The translations under genes were made by a program, and so were the position numbers. This document shows positions 22,931-34,069 of a DNA stretch of 64,000 nt, piece after piece. This DNA is from Gonatopus flavifemur (Eukaryota; Arthropoda; Insecta; Hymenoptera; Dryinidae), in contig JAFFJZ010000071.1 of assembly GCA_018340375.1 (NCBI GenBank), positions 186,001-250,000 of the forward strand, written 5' to 3'. Within the stretch, counting starts at the first letter, position 1, and every line of letters starts with the position of its first letter. The notes beneath the pieces were generated by a model. The model was given only the letters and a program-made list of their open reading frames with translations, searched no databases and was not told where the DNA came from.

Positions 22931-25749
22931 AATGAATATAGATTGATGTCATATTTGTTGTTTTTCTAATGCAATGCAATTACAAATACTTTCCACATTA
23001 ACATGTATGTACATGTATATCTATTTGTTTGAAAACTATTGGTCCATACTGTAAAATTATCAATAATAAATGGATTCAAAAAATTTTATGAAGTATCAAT
23101 TAGGTTTAATTTTTACGGACAATTTGAGAATATACGCGTTGATTAGTTTCTGTATGTCCAGAGTTATGAAAATTGTTGATTCTCCACTGAAAAATTTGAA
23201 ATACCAGTACGTCATCAAGTGTTTCTCGCGAGTGGCAATATCTTCTACCGGTTTGTATATAATGACATTTCAACCTTCCAGTTCAAGCGATACGTGCGAT
23301 GGAATTGTGGTATTGCGCGCGCAAAGCGATTGTAAATAATGTTATATTAGGTTATTAAATGTTAGGATTCAGATTAAGTTACTTTGAAGACCTTTGTATT
23401 CATAAAATTTCAAATATGTTGAAATGTCTACATAAACTGATATGTGGAGTCACTGTTGTCACCTCACTCACAGCAGTGTTAGTTCCAGAGTAGATTTTTT
23501 TTGCACAGACCCAACAGAAAAGTTTTGCCTCATACATTATTACTAAATCTTCCAGCTTATTGCTAATATAATTGCATTTCAAGGTACGATTTGGGAGAGC
23601 ATCACCGGTTTTTTTATTATAATATGAATCTGATGAGGATATAGATGACCAAACATGAAACCCGATGGTTTTATAAAGCGTACATAACCTTTGATACAGG
23701 ATATGTTGAGATATAATTATGCTTTTTGATTTGGAGTGGATAATTTTCTTTGACCTGATTCCTCCATTATCAAGCGTTTTCCAGTCGATATATGAATTCT
23801 TACTACTATCCAACTATTATCCAATCGTTATCAATTTTGAGACCCATACTTAATATTGCTGAATCATCTGTATCTATAAATAATTGATTGAATCTTCTTA
23901 AACAAACAATTCATGATTATTATCAAATCTACACACAAGGTTACTTCATTCATAATGACACTTCAACTGATTCATTTGCTAAGTATTATCAAATATTTGA
24001 TTGGTCATATTCGATAATACCATCCAATTATAAAGACTGATAATGAATAACTATAATCAAATTCTTTCCCCAGTGTATCAACAACTACATATTTGATGGT
24101 GAATCACCGATAACGCTCAACAAAAACGCTCATTCAACTTTGTTCATGTTTCATAGTAAATCATCATTTTTTCCTTATAGTCAGCTATACTTTTCCATGA
24201 AGAATATCAAACAGGAAAGAGTTATTCAAGAATCCATCAACGAACTCTGTGCTTCATAGGTGGGTTGAGTTGATAAAAGAGTTCCTCCCTTTTGACCGCA
24301 GCATATGCTCATTGTAAAGAATCCATTTGAATTCACCATTACCATTGACTCTTTACTATTTACTATTTACTTGTCACTCTACCAAAATGCATTCGGTGAT
24401 TGGCATTTAAACTATTGGTATGAGAGTGAACCCAGACAGCACAAAAGTTCTGAAAGATCTCATAATGAATACAATTTAATCATAAAGAACTCTTGTAGAA
24501 TTCTTTTGCTACATGGGAATGCTCATCACACGAAGAGAATCAGAACTTGGAAATATGACAACTTTTATGAAAATTCAACACTTTTTCTTCATTCTCCTAT
24601 AAACAAACAACTGTGTGGTTCAGAAAATAAATTTTTCTCGAGAAACGTACAACATTGTCAGTACGAAGTGGAGTAACAAACATGTTCGAAATTCAAAATG
24701 CGGAACAGCGAAATCTTAGTTCCTAATATTTCCTATTTTCATGTAAAAATTAGTTTTCTAAACCTCATCGTTCCTGGTTCATTAAAAACTGTGAATATTG
24801 AGTTGAATGGGATAGCAATACAGTAAGTGTTCATTGCCCTCCGTGAGTTGTAAATCCACACGAACAGTGTGATGTTGATTTCACCTTTCACATCTGCGAA
24901 GTTATCACGGTGAAATGAATATTTCAATCAATATTACTCATAGAGTGAAATTCTTCATACATGAAGATGTAAAATTGCATATAACATCATACCTTGAACA
25001 CCTGCTATAAATGTGAACAATCGAAACGATTACGAACGTATGTAAGCCTTCTTTGATCACGCGAACAGCGTTGTCGGTTAAGATGCGATTTCTATGGCAT
25101 GGGTAATATTGGATATTACAATAAGCTCTGGATTGCAATCCCCTCTTCCAAAACCCTGATGTTCGAACATTAATTTAAGCTAGAACTTATTTTTTTCGAA
25201 ATTTCAGACACAATTTATTTTGTATTTATACGGATGAATTGTTGAGTCAAGTCTTATCAAGGTATTTTTATCAATAGAGATATTTATTGCGTTCCAATAA
25301 TACGGCAAAAGGTACAGTTACGGCGGAAGTGCGACAGGGTTTTTAGGCTGTCGAATCCGTCGTAATCTTGATAGATCGTGATATTTCAATCGTAAAAATG
25401 GGAAATGAGCACGTCCGAGCGGTAAGACATACTCATCGTCCCGTGAGTTTTACCATTCTGGAGGGCATCGAAATACCCCTTTTCTCCTTGAAGTGTTTAT
25501 TCCTGTTGTTGAGTAGGAAGAAGAATCAGGGGGATGGATGGTTGAATCTGTGAGATTACGGGTTGATCAGGTTGATTTGATAGAAAATGCTGTCGTTGTG
25601 ACAACAAGGTCAATTTGTACATGATTCATGCTCATTGGAATAATTTTGATTCGATCGGTTGAATTTGACATTCCAGCAAATTGTACCCTCACGTTTACAA
25701 TGAATGACCATGAGGAGAAGAATTGGATGATTCCACAGGGCCACAAAAT
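22931..25749. other. No gene recognised
   Basis: AT-rich with scattered chance ORFs. The longest (23400-23813 minus, 137 aa) has one CWVCAKK motif but no family match and no neighbours that would support it. Words such as ATTATCAAAT and TGATTATTATC recur in 23880-24070. Confidence 0.35.
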
Positions 25750-26180
25750 GAAATTGAGGTGGAGCATCTCTCACCGTGGCCGACCTTTATGTATTTGGGG
25801 TCGCTGATTACAATCCTGATGTCGACATGACCCCATCACGTCAGGATCAAGGTCGAATCAAGGTCAAACACCTTCAACCACGTGATATGACTTTTTTGAC
25901 CCCAGATTCTGGAAGAACGGAAAATTTCACATCCAGATACGCATTGACTTGTGAGTCAAAACAACCTGCGAAGGTCATTTGGAGGTCATATGAAGGCGGG
26001 CTGCTTTTTTTGATTCTTCGGCTAACATCTCTGCTAGGAACAGGTCTGAACCAGTTGACTCCTATGTTTGGAGGGTCCCTGATCACGATGAACTGTTGAA
26101 TATCCTCACCGTAAAGGGTAAACTTACATTCGAGCAATAGGGTCATTTTCCAGGTCACTGAGACATCATGACTCATCACT
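25750..26180. repeat. Region with repeated AGGTCA/TGACC words
   Basis: About ten AGGTC(A/G) or TGACC(C/T) words occur in 430 bp, for example ATCAAGGTCGAATCAAGGTCA and GAAGGTCATTTGGAGGTCAT. It could be an old repeat element. No ORF with a domain, although both strands stay open for about 100 codons. Confidence 0.45.
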
Positions 26181-26193
26181 CACATAATATGCT

Positions 26194-26490
26194 TTGAAAA
26201 AGCATATCGTGAACCAAAATTGTTTCTGCCAGCCCTCAAGGCACCTCCACGTGGTAACGGCTGACAACAGGTCACTGACAAAGTCCTTGGGTGGAAGCGT
26301 TCAAGCCGTTATGGCAGGAATAGAAAAAAGTACGATGCAGGAACACGGAAACCCAGTATCGGCGATCGGTCAGGTTGAGCAAGCGGGCCCGCCTTCGTCG
26401 TCATCAAGCGATCACAGCTCCAATTCGGTGGGAAACTTGGCCCTGTTAGAGTTAAATGCTACAAGTTCAACAGTATCAGCGATTCAATAA
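26194..26490 (+). CDS. Hypothetical ORF, 98 aa, Ser-rich
   Basis: An open frame beginning MKKHIVNQNCFCQPSRHLHV with a Ser run (PPSSSSSDHSSNSVG) near residue 70. Base use is richer in GC than its surroundings, which suggests former coding. It overlaps the start of the 26456 relict in another frame. I do not recognise it; it may be an exon scrap or chance. Confidence 0.2.
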   Translation: MKKHIVNQNCFCQPSRHLHVVTADNRSLTKSLGGSVQAVMAGIEKSTMQEHGNPVSAIGQVEQAGPPSSSSSDHSSNSVGNLALLELNATSSTVSAIQ

Positions 26491-27121
26491 CTTTTGTGTT
26501 GTTTGTGAGAAATATATCATCACGAATCAGGAGAAGCAGTTGACAAGTGTACTCAAAACACATTACAAAAACTGCTTCAATATAGATATCAGTGGAATGG
26601 ACAATTCTTGGACTCCAAAAATATTATGCGTTACTTGCCTCGATGATGACACTGATTGCTATTCCTGCTTGACCAATAAATCTGGGTACAACAAACAGAA
26701 TGATTCTGAAATATCTTATGCGTCTGTTCAATCTGTGACTTATGCTGTTCTGATCAACATCGAACAGGTTGAAAATGAACATCAGATATCTACTAATGAA
26801 ATCTGTCTTGAAACTGAAGCTGATGATACTGATACAAGAATGTCATCTGAAGAATTCGAAAATTGGCAGGCTGAGGAGCTGAATAGATGGCAAGAATCAG
26901 AAGATAGTCATCCAGGAAATTCCCATGGTTTTACTCAAGACGAGTTAAGTGACTTGATCCGAGACGCAGGACTTCCGAAAGAAACCTCTGAACTCGTAGC
27001 TTCTAGATTGAAAGAGAAGAATTGTTCAGCCCCAGGTACACAGGTGAGTGTTATTATGATCGAGATCGCCCATTCCAGAAATTTTTCTCTAAAGCAAAGG
27101 ATTCGGTTTATTGTGTTATAA

Positions 27122-27834
27122 ATGAATAATTTGATTATTTATTTATATACATCCCTTCTCAGTGGTGGTCATAAATGAGTTCTTCTGACACCAGGTTGTT
27201 TTCCTCAGAACAACCAGAAAGGATTGACGTTCGAGATTTACTCTAAAATTGGTCACCTTATCAGGATGAGGTGAGGGCGTTAATTGTTTTTCCCCTATAC
27301 AGGGGCGGAATTCAAATGCTTCTCAATGAAAATTGACCGAAAGGTTCATTGTCATTAAAATTTATTGATAATATGACAAAAAGACATTTCAAAGTCCTAT
27401 TACTTGCACAATTGTTCCCATATCCAAATATACATTGGGTTCTTATATAAAAAGGAATATAATGAGTCCAAAATCTTTACTTGGAACACCAGAAATACAA
27501 TTTCTGGTTCTCTTAGGGATTTCCCCAGAACGTTTTACAACGTTCGGAATTAAAATATTAAGAAACAAAGATGACTTCTATATAAGATAACATATATGTA
27601 TTTCTTTTTCGATCACAAGGTATAGATATTATTACAAAAGAAGGGAAAATATTCTTGACGTTGCTCTCGTTTTATTCATGAAACTTTCCAATCTGGAATT
27701 TAATTCCTTTCAGGGATTTCCCCAGAACGTTTAACGTTTAGAATTAAAATCCACTTACATCCATTACATGAACTCTTGATGGAAGAAAAGGAAATCCATT
27801 CCATTCAAGTGATCACTCACTTTTGGAGACAAGT

Positions 27835-27896
<62 letters not shown>

Positions 27897-28640
27897 CCTC
27901 TAGTTTTCCTTCATCCGGTGGTGAGAGTTTGTCTCTCTAGAAATCTAGTTGATGTCACTTCGAAGGAATTCTTCACTGTTCAAATGTAAGATGGCATATT
28001 TAGTTCATGGCACTGGATAATCCATGGTAAAACACTTTTGCTGATCGGGAAACCAGAATTTTGTATGGTATTAAATAGAATTAGATGAAGTTTGGATTGA
28101 AGTTAATTCAACTTTCACGGTTGAAGTTCCTCACCCAGTGGTTCAGACTTGGAAACTCGCGAACTTCACGACCTAGCGCACTCGCGACTTAAGGAAGGCA
28201 AACGAGAAGTGAGTTTTTCTTTCCCTTCATCAACTCATCAACCTCGTACTTTGTCGCGCGCTTCAGGGCGTGTCGAAGCTTCGACGGAATCGTCAAATGA
28301 GGGGCTTCAATGTCAGCAAAACATCGTCAGGCCCGGCCCAACGCTGGTAACCCGCAATAATGGCCGCCGCTCGCATTCTCTCACGCGTGTGAAGAGAATA
28401 GTAACCGGAAACTCCTTCTGTTATCTGAGCATGGAGAGACTAAGCTAATGTGCTCATTCGTAAAAATTTTGCTTGAAGTCAGACTTCTTAATAGTGAATG
28501 CACAGCAATCACAATAATACCATATTTAATTGAACGTTACATTCTTAATAATTATTATTTAGTGCTGACATTCATTATTAATGTGATTCATTGAGAGCGG
28601 GCGACAGTCCCGCGGTTCAGCACAATCGGACCAACAGGAA
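27122..28640. other. Intron-like or inserted sequence, no gene
   Basis: Lies between parts 1 and 2 of the relict ORF. It has two direct copies of GGGATTTCCCCAGAACGTTT (27523 and 27713), a CT microsatellite, and a GC-richer block at 28140-28440 whose plus ORF (28149-28448) has no known domain. Confidence 0.4.
27836..27892. repeat. (CT)n microsatellite
   Basis: About 28 CT units followed by CCCTCCCTC. Confidence 0.97.
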
Positions 28641-29158
28641 ATCAAAAATAGAAAGAATATATTAAAAATCCGAATTTCAAGTGTTGCGGATCGTAACAAT
28701 TGCAATGATGTTGTTGGACTGACAAATGAGTATGAAAGTGTTCAATATGTAGCTCGTGACTGGCGACTATTTATTGATTCATCAGTGATAAGTTTGAAAG
28801 CCGTCTTACTTCATAATGGAAACACATACGCCCCTATACCAGTTGTTCATTCAGTGATCTTGAAAGAGAAATACAATAATCTCCATTTTCTATCCGAGAA
28901 ACTGAGGTATGGTATTTATAAATGGCAATTAGTTGGAGATTCGAAAATAAGTAGTATCTTATTAGGTCAACAAGGTGGAAACACAAAGTATCCATGTTTT
29001 CTTTGTGAGTGGGACAGCCGTGCCCGTTACCAACACTACGTAAAGAAAGACTGGCCACTCAGGCAGGAATCAACTCCAGAATCTACGAATATAGTTCAAG
29101 AGAGTCTCATTTCTAGTCACGAAGTCATCTTTCACCGTTACATATCAAACTCGGCTTA

Positions 29159-30373
29159 CGAGGGTGGATTGATAAGTTTCCGGCCTGACCAAGAAAAACA
29201 ACGTTTTTGAGAATTTTTTTTTTTCATTTCTCAACATAATCTCCTCCAAGGCTGATACATTTCTCATAGCGGTGTTCTAGTCTAGTAATGCCATCTCTAT
29301 AGACTGATTCGTCAAGCTCCTCAAAATACCCATTTACAGCTTCGATTACTTCTTCATTGTCCGCAAATCTCTTACCGCCAAGCCATTTTTTGAAGTTAGG
29401 AAACAGATAATAGTCACTCGGGGCTAGGTCTGGAGAGTAGGGAGGGTGCGGCCAGATTTTTTTCTTCGCCAGATGAGGTCGTTTAATTTTCACTTCGTGG
29501 CTCAAACGTTGCAATAAGTCTGCGTAGTATTGACCAGTGATAGTTTCACCCTTTTCAAGGTAATCAATGTATATAATACCTCTTGCATCCCAAAAAACAG
29601 TAGCCATAACCTTGTTCGCCGAAAAAATTGTTTTTGCCTTCTTTGGAGTTGGTTCCCCTGGTCCAATCCACTGTTTAGACTGTTCTTTGGTTTCAGGAGT
29701 GTAGTGGTGGACCCAAGTTTCGTCAACGGTTACGAATCGACGCAAAAATTCGCTTGGATTACGCTTATACAACGCCAAATTGGCGGTAGAAATGTTCTTT
29801 CGAATCAATTTTTGGTCGACTGTTAGCAAACGCGGCACCCATCTTGCACAGAGCTTTTCCATATACAAATGTTGGTGCAAAATATTTTGTACACGTTCAT
29901 ATGACATCTTACAGGTCTCAGCTATCTCACGAACTTTTAATCTGCGATCTTTCAGCACTATTTGATGAATTTTTTCGATCATATCTGGAGTTGTGACCTC
30001 AATGGGGCATCCTGAGCGAGGCTCATCAGAGGTGCTCACACGACCCTTTTTAAACTCGGAAACCAACTACTTAACGGTTGAATATGATGGGGAGGATGAC
30101 CCCAGTGTTGAGTCCATCTCTTCTTTGATTTCCTTCGGCGTTAACCCCTTCAAATAAAAGTATTTGATGACAGCACGATTTTCCAGCTTTTCCATTTTTA
30201 CGAAAAACACAGAGGCGTCTTGGTCAGCGTGCTCTCAAAACTAAACTAACATGGCGATCGGACTGAAACTATAGCTACAAGCTATCTAAGGATGGTACTA
30301 TAGAACGCCACCTCAAGGTAGGCCTAGTGGCGCCATCTCTTGGTCAGGCCGGAAACTTATCAATCCACCCTCG
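29159..30373 (-). mobile_element. Mariner with perfect 36-bp terminal repeats (1215 bp)
   Basis: Terminal inverted repeats 29159-29194 and 30338-30373 are identical over 36 bases, starting CGAGGGTGGATTGATAAGTT. TA duplications lie at 29157-29158 and 30374-30375. The perfect ends suggest a fairly recent insertion. It interrupts the relict ORF 26456-31003. Confidence 0.95.
29224..30195 (-). pseudogene. Mariner transposase, one stop and internal deletion
   Basis: The frame opens at 30195 (MEKLENRAVIKYFYLKG), has one TAG at 30067-30069 where the family has Trp, and is then open to TGA at 29224-29226. Domains: two helix-turn-helix motifs (VREIAETCKMSYERVQNIL), KLCARWVPRLLTVDQK, first catalytic Asp in VTVDETWVHHYTPETK, YIDYLEKGETITGQYY, then an abrupt join KKKI/WPHPPYSPDLAPSDYYLF. 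About 30 residues that hold the second catalytic Asp (HQDNA motif) are missing. The third Asp (APSD) is present. At about 323 codons it is short of the usual 340-350. The protein cannot be catalytic. Confidence 0.92.
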
Positions 30374-31100
30374 TATGTGAGCAGCTTATTAAAGCGATGA
30401 GGGCATCTGAGAACGATGCTTTCATGTATATATTCGAGAAATTTCCCAATATATCCGAAGCGGAAATCAATGAAGGTGTTTTCGATGGCCCATAAATAAG
30501 GGAACTGATGAAAGGTGATGAATTCGAAGTGAGGATAACATCCAATGGGAGAGCAGCTTGGAGTAGTTCCAAAGGAATTCAGAAAAAGTTCTTAGGGGAT
30601 AACAAAGAACTTGATTACCAGAATATTGTCGTCAGATCGTTGGAAAACTACCAACAAATGGGATTTTTGGTATATTGAAGATCCATTTCCTCCATTCTCA
30701 CATTGATTACTTCCCTGAAAATCTGGGGGACTTCGGTGAGGAGGAGGGTGAGAGATTCCACCAAGACTTGAGAGATTCCAAGAGGAGATATCAAGGGGTT
30801 TGGAATGTGAACATGATGTCAGACTATTGTTGGTCTTCGAAAAGAGACTCGTCAAATATACGCAGGAGAAAATCCCTTCGCAGATCTTTCAACAACAAAA
30901 AAACACGTCGTACATAAATTCTGAGTTCGCACTGAATATACGACTCCGCTCCACAATTTCATCCGAGGAATCCAATCATCCGATCAAAACGATTTCAGTA
31001 TAAAATGTCTGAACTCAAATTTTGAATCAGAATTGCGTCATCACACGCGGTTTTATCCTCAGTGCGAAGGAACCCTTAAAAAATGACCGCAAATAGATGT

Positions 31101-31123
31101 ACACACACACACACACACACACA
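31101..31123. repeat. (AC)n microsatellite
   Basis: About eleven AC units directly beside the left end of the split mariner. Confidence 0.95.
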
Positions 31124-31279
31124 TGACACATCGTCCAATAAGTCCCGAGACTGACTCGGAGATGGTGCTAGTAGTCCCGAACTGGCCACGTTTCCCTAGA
31201 ATGCGAACCTTCACATGAAACGTGTAAAAATTTCACGTCGATCGGACCACAAACAGCAGAGTTATTGAGGTTCCAGTGG

Positions 31280-31500
31280 AGTCACTTTGTAATTTGTTTG
31301 AAAAATGGAGAAAAACCAAGTTTCGTGTGGTGATAAAACATTGTTAATAAGACACCGTAGAAGCCCAGCAGTGGCTTGAAAAACGTTACCTGGACTGCGC
31401 TCCATCCAAACCAACGATTTGTCGTTGATATGCTGAGTTTAAACGTGGTCGTACGGACACAAACGATGCGGAACGTTCGGGTAGGTCATTGGAAGCCGTT
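31280..31500 (+). pseudogene. Mariner transposase, 5' fragment
   Basis: Three-frame reading gives mariner N-terminal similarity: a FRVVIKH-like start near 31306, QQWLEKRYLD-like, SKPTICRWYAEFKRGRTDTN-like words and a final LEAV. Frameshifts and stops interrupt it. It ends at the retrotransposon and continues at 40288. Confidence 0.75.
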
Positions 31501-32875
31501 TGGAACACTTTTTATTTCCTTTGTTTGCTAATAGAGATTCATAGACACGATTCGTGTCTCATTTTCATTGCAATAATGGAAAGTTCTCACGAATCAAAGA
31601 TGAACTACATAGCAATTTAATTCTTTTGCTTAATAAATGGAGAAGTCGATCCCACTTCATATAAGGCATTGAATATTATATATCTGGCAATGTCTCAATG
31701 AAAGGTAGGAATGACTCTAAAAAAAATAGATTTCGAATTATTAGGAAATTATACGGGTAATAAGGAATTCGGTAGAAACAGGTGATTTAAATACATGTGA
31801 AAGTGATATTATGTGGAAGTGCGAAGGATATCGCGTTTATTAATCCCTCTGATCTTCACCGATCTGGCCCTTGAGCCTACAAAGAAGAAGAAACAGGAAA
31901 TAGAACAAAATGTATAGTTTTGTTTCTTCCTTTATCGCGAACAGACTAATGCAAAAAGAAGAACGGTGGATAAAAATAAATCCAGAAAGGAGACCCACGT
32001 GAGTTGCCCCGTAAGTTATGGCAATCCGTAACGGGCTGAGCGTGTGTGTCCTCAGAGGATGACGCGAAGTTGGTTGGTAGGGGAGGAGTTACAATCAAGC
32101 GGATACTTGATTGTAACTCCTCCACTCTTCGATAATTAGACGCTAATTAACTAAGAATGAATTGACATCGATACAAGTTGAATAATGAACCCCACGGTGC
32201 AGTAGTTCAATTTTATGAGATTAATAAAGGGTTATATTGATTAAAGAATTTGATTTACATCTCGTTATCACTGCTATAGTGATGAGTTCTTGCAAATCAA
32301 ATCACGGTTTAACATAAGGGAACTAATGAGTTCGATTCACATCTCACTATCATTGCAATAGTGATAGATTCTTGAGAATCGAACTACGAACTTAATCGTG
32401 TTTCACGTATATTTCAATTGTATCTCGCCAAATCAGCAATTGATTCGGGTTCTTACAATTCAAGTGAGGGGAGCTGAAAAAGAGACGATGGAATTTCTTC
32501 CTCAATTTATAATGTATTCTCATACACCGTAGAGTTCTTTACATGAAAATTTCCCCTTACATATACCCGACGAAATTCAAACTCATCAGCGAGAATCTTT
32601 ACAGACCATGTGCCGCTGCGATTTGTACACCTTATTAGGTGAGCTTCTATGATGAGGAAACGTATTGTGATGCTATTTAACGACAGATGGTAATTATTTG
32701 TCCGTCGCGATGATAAGTCCGATCTTCTACTTATACACCTTCATACTTCAATTTCTGGTGATTACGCGTGAGAATTGCCGGTAGTCGATGCGTAGGCGTT
32801 GTAAGGACACGATTTCCGTTAACTATCGATTATTCTCAATACCATTATTATAGAGAGAGAGATCGTACCGTGACA
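31501..32875 (-). repeat. 3' LTR (left)
   Basis: Plus-strand ends TGGAACACTT and CCGTGACA. It matches 38912-40283 along its whole length with scattered substitutions and a few indels, for example an extra GAGGAG-type stretch near 32085. Confidence 0.93.
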
Positions 32876-33083
32876 ACTATCCCCCCTAAACGAAGGGTGC
32901 CTGCAATGCATGTATTACAGGAACACTTTGTTTACAATTAGTCATCTTTTTCAACGGTGTAAAATTTCCACAAAATCGAAAACAAAAAGGAATTACTCAC
33001 TCTTGTAACTCTCTCATGATAGCCTCATACCGACGTGCTCCCTTCTTCTGATTGTCTTGGAAGGTGATCAAAGATTTTTGACG

Positions 33084-33790
33084 CTACTCTTCGCACTGTT
33101 GTTGTCGTTGCCGCGTTCCTCCTACGGATAGGGAGACTCGTCGTACCATCGGGACCCAGACACTCTCATAGTACCTTATTCGGGCACTATGACGTTCCTT
33201 GTTACGTTTTTTATCGTGGCCTTCGTAGGGATCCAGATTTCTCCTTTTTCGGGCCGTTGATGAGGGTTGACTTTTTCTAGCTTCAGGCCCTTGATGCTTC
33301 CAACTATTTCCCAAACAGATTTTGTCACCGGTTCCAGAGAGTTCATCTCCTGGGTTTGGGTCTGCTTGTCGTTTCCCCGGTGTTTTTTTTGTTTGAGTTC
33401 CAGTCCCGGTGATGAAACGATCCTTTCCTGGGTTGAAATTGCCAGATGGAGTAACCCAGATATCGGCATTGTTGGAGGATGTAGAACTGGCCACTTCACC
33501 TGGTGATGTTAATCGAACACGTTCTCCTACATCACCGGTGTTTATGGAAAAATGAGCTTTGGATGACCCGAGGGTTTGGACGCTTTTACTTTGGAACATC
33601 TTGGATGATGGTCTTGGTTGCGAAACGTTTCGAACAAGAAGGTAGCTGTCGTTCGACTGATTCGCTCGTTGAACTGCTTTCTGGAATTTCCCTCTGAAAT
33701 TCGCATAATGTGATTCCCCTTCCAGAAGTCCATGGTGATTGTTCGGATATTATTCCATTGATTGATGAGATTAGAGCACGCCGATACCAT
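33084..33790 (-). pseudogene. Third ORF in the env position, function unknown
   Basis: Downstream of integrase and in the same direction are two overlapping frames, 33542-33790 (82 aa) and 33084-33599 (171 aa), which look like one ORF broken by a frameshift near 33590. The product is hydrophilic and basic, rich in Ser, Thr, Gly, Lys and Arg (TSPGEVASSTSSNNADIW; RKRRNLDPYEGHDKKRN). I see no signal peptide, membrane span or cysteine pattern, so it does not look like an envelope protein. Other possibilities are a second nucleocapsid-like protein or captured host sequence. Confidence 0.55.
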
Positions 33791-34069
33791 AGCTTTATGA
33801 CTTTGTTCAGGTTGTATGCTATCTAGTCTTCTAAATTTTTATGACCCTATATTATATGGAAACTATATGAATTGATCTCTCGAAAAATGTTGTACATTGC
33901 AAGATTCTAGTGCTACGTGATTTTTCTTTGATTATATTTAGTACTTAATATTATGTTTAAAATTCAAAATTTTATTCAATGAAGCGAATATATACAAGGC
34001 TCACGAAGATATTTGAACATGACGAAATTTGAGTACTATATTTGTTAAGGATGAATTCATTCACAATAT

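Larger units (their letters stand above)
26456..31003 (+). pseudogene. Relict of a multi-copy insect ORF family, split by mariner
   Basis: Three parts in the same direction resemble, from memory, one long uncharacterised protein repeated many times in insect genomes. Part 1 (26456-27044) has NFCVVCEKYIIT, CVTCLDDDTDCYSCLTNKSG, and FTQDELSDLIRDAGLPKETS, ending APGTQ at a GTGAGT donor. Part 2 (28690-29158) has YVARDWRLFIDSSVISLKAV, LLGQQGGNTKYPCFLCEWDS, then the mariner. Part 3 (30374-30960) has EAEINEGVFDGP, a TAA at 30494, KIHFLHSHIDYFPENLG, ERFHQDL and RYQGVWNVNMMSDYC. Stops and frameshifts occur in part 3. The Cys pairs suggest metal binding. Its multi-copy nature suggests a transposon origin; function unknown. 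Confidence 0.65.

Noticed and set aside
23400..23813. 137-aa minus ORF with one CxxC
   Set aside because: No recognised family, start context or neighbouring exon; length is possible by chance in 64 kb.
33084..33790. Envelope gene
   Set aside because: Position fits but there is no signal peptide, membrane span or cysteine pattern, so I kept it only as an ORF of unknown function.
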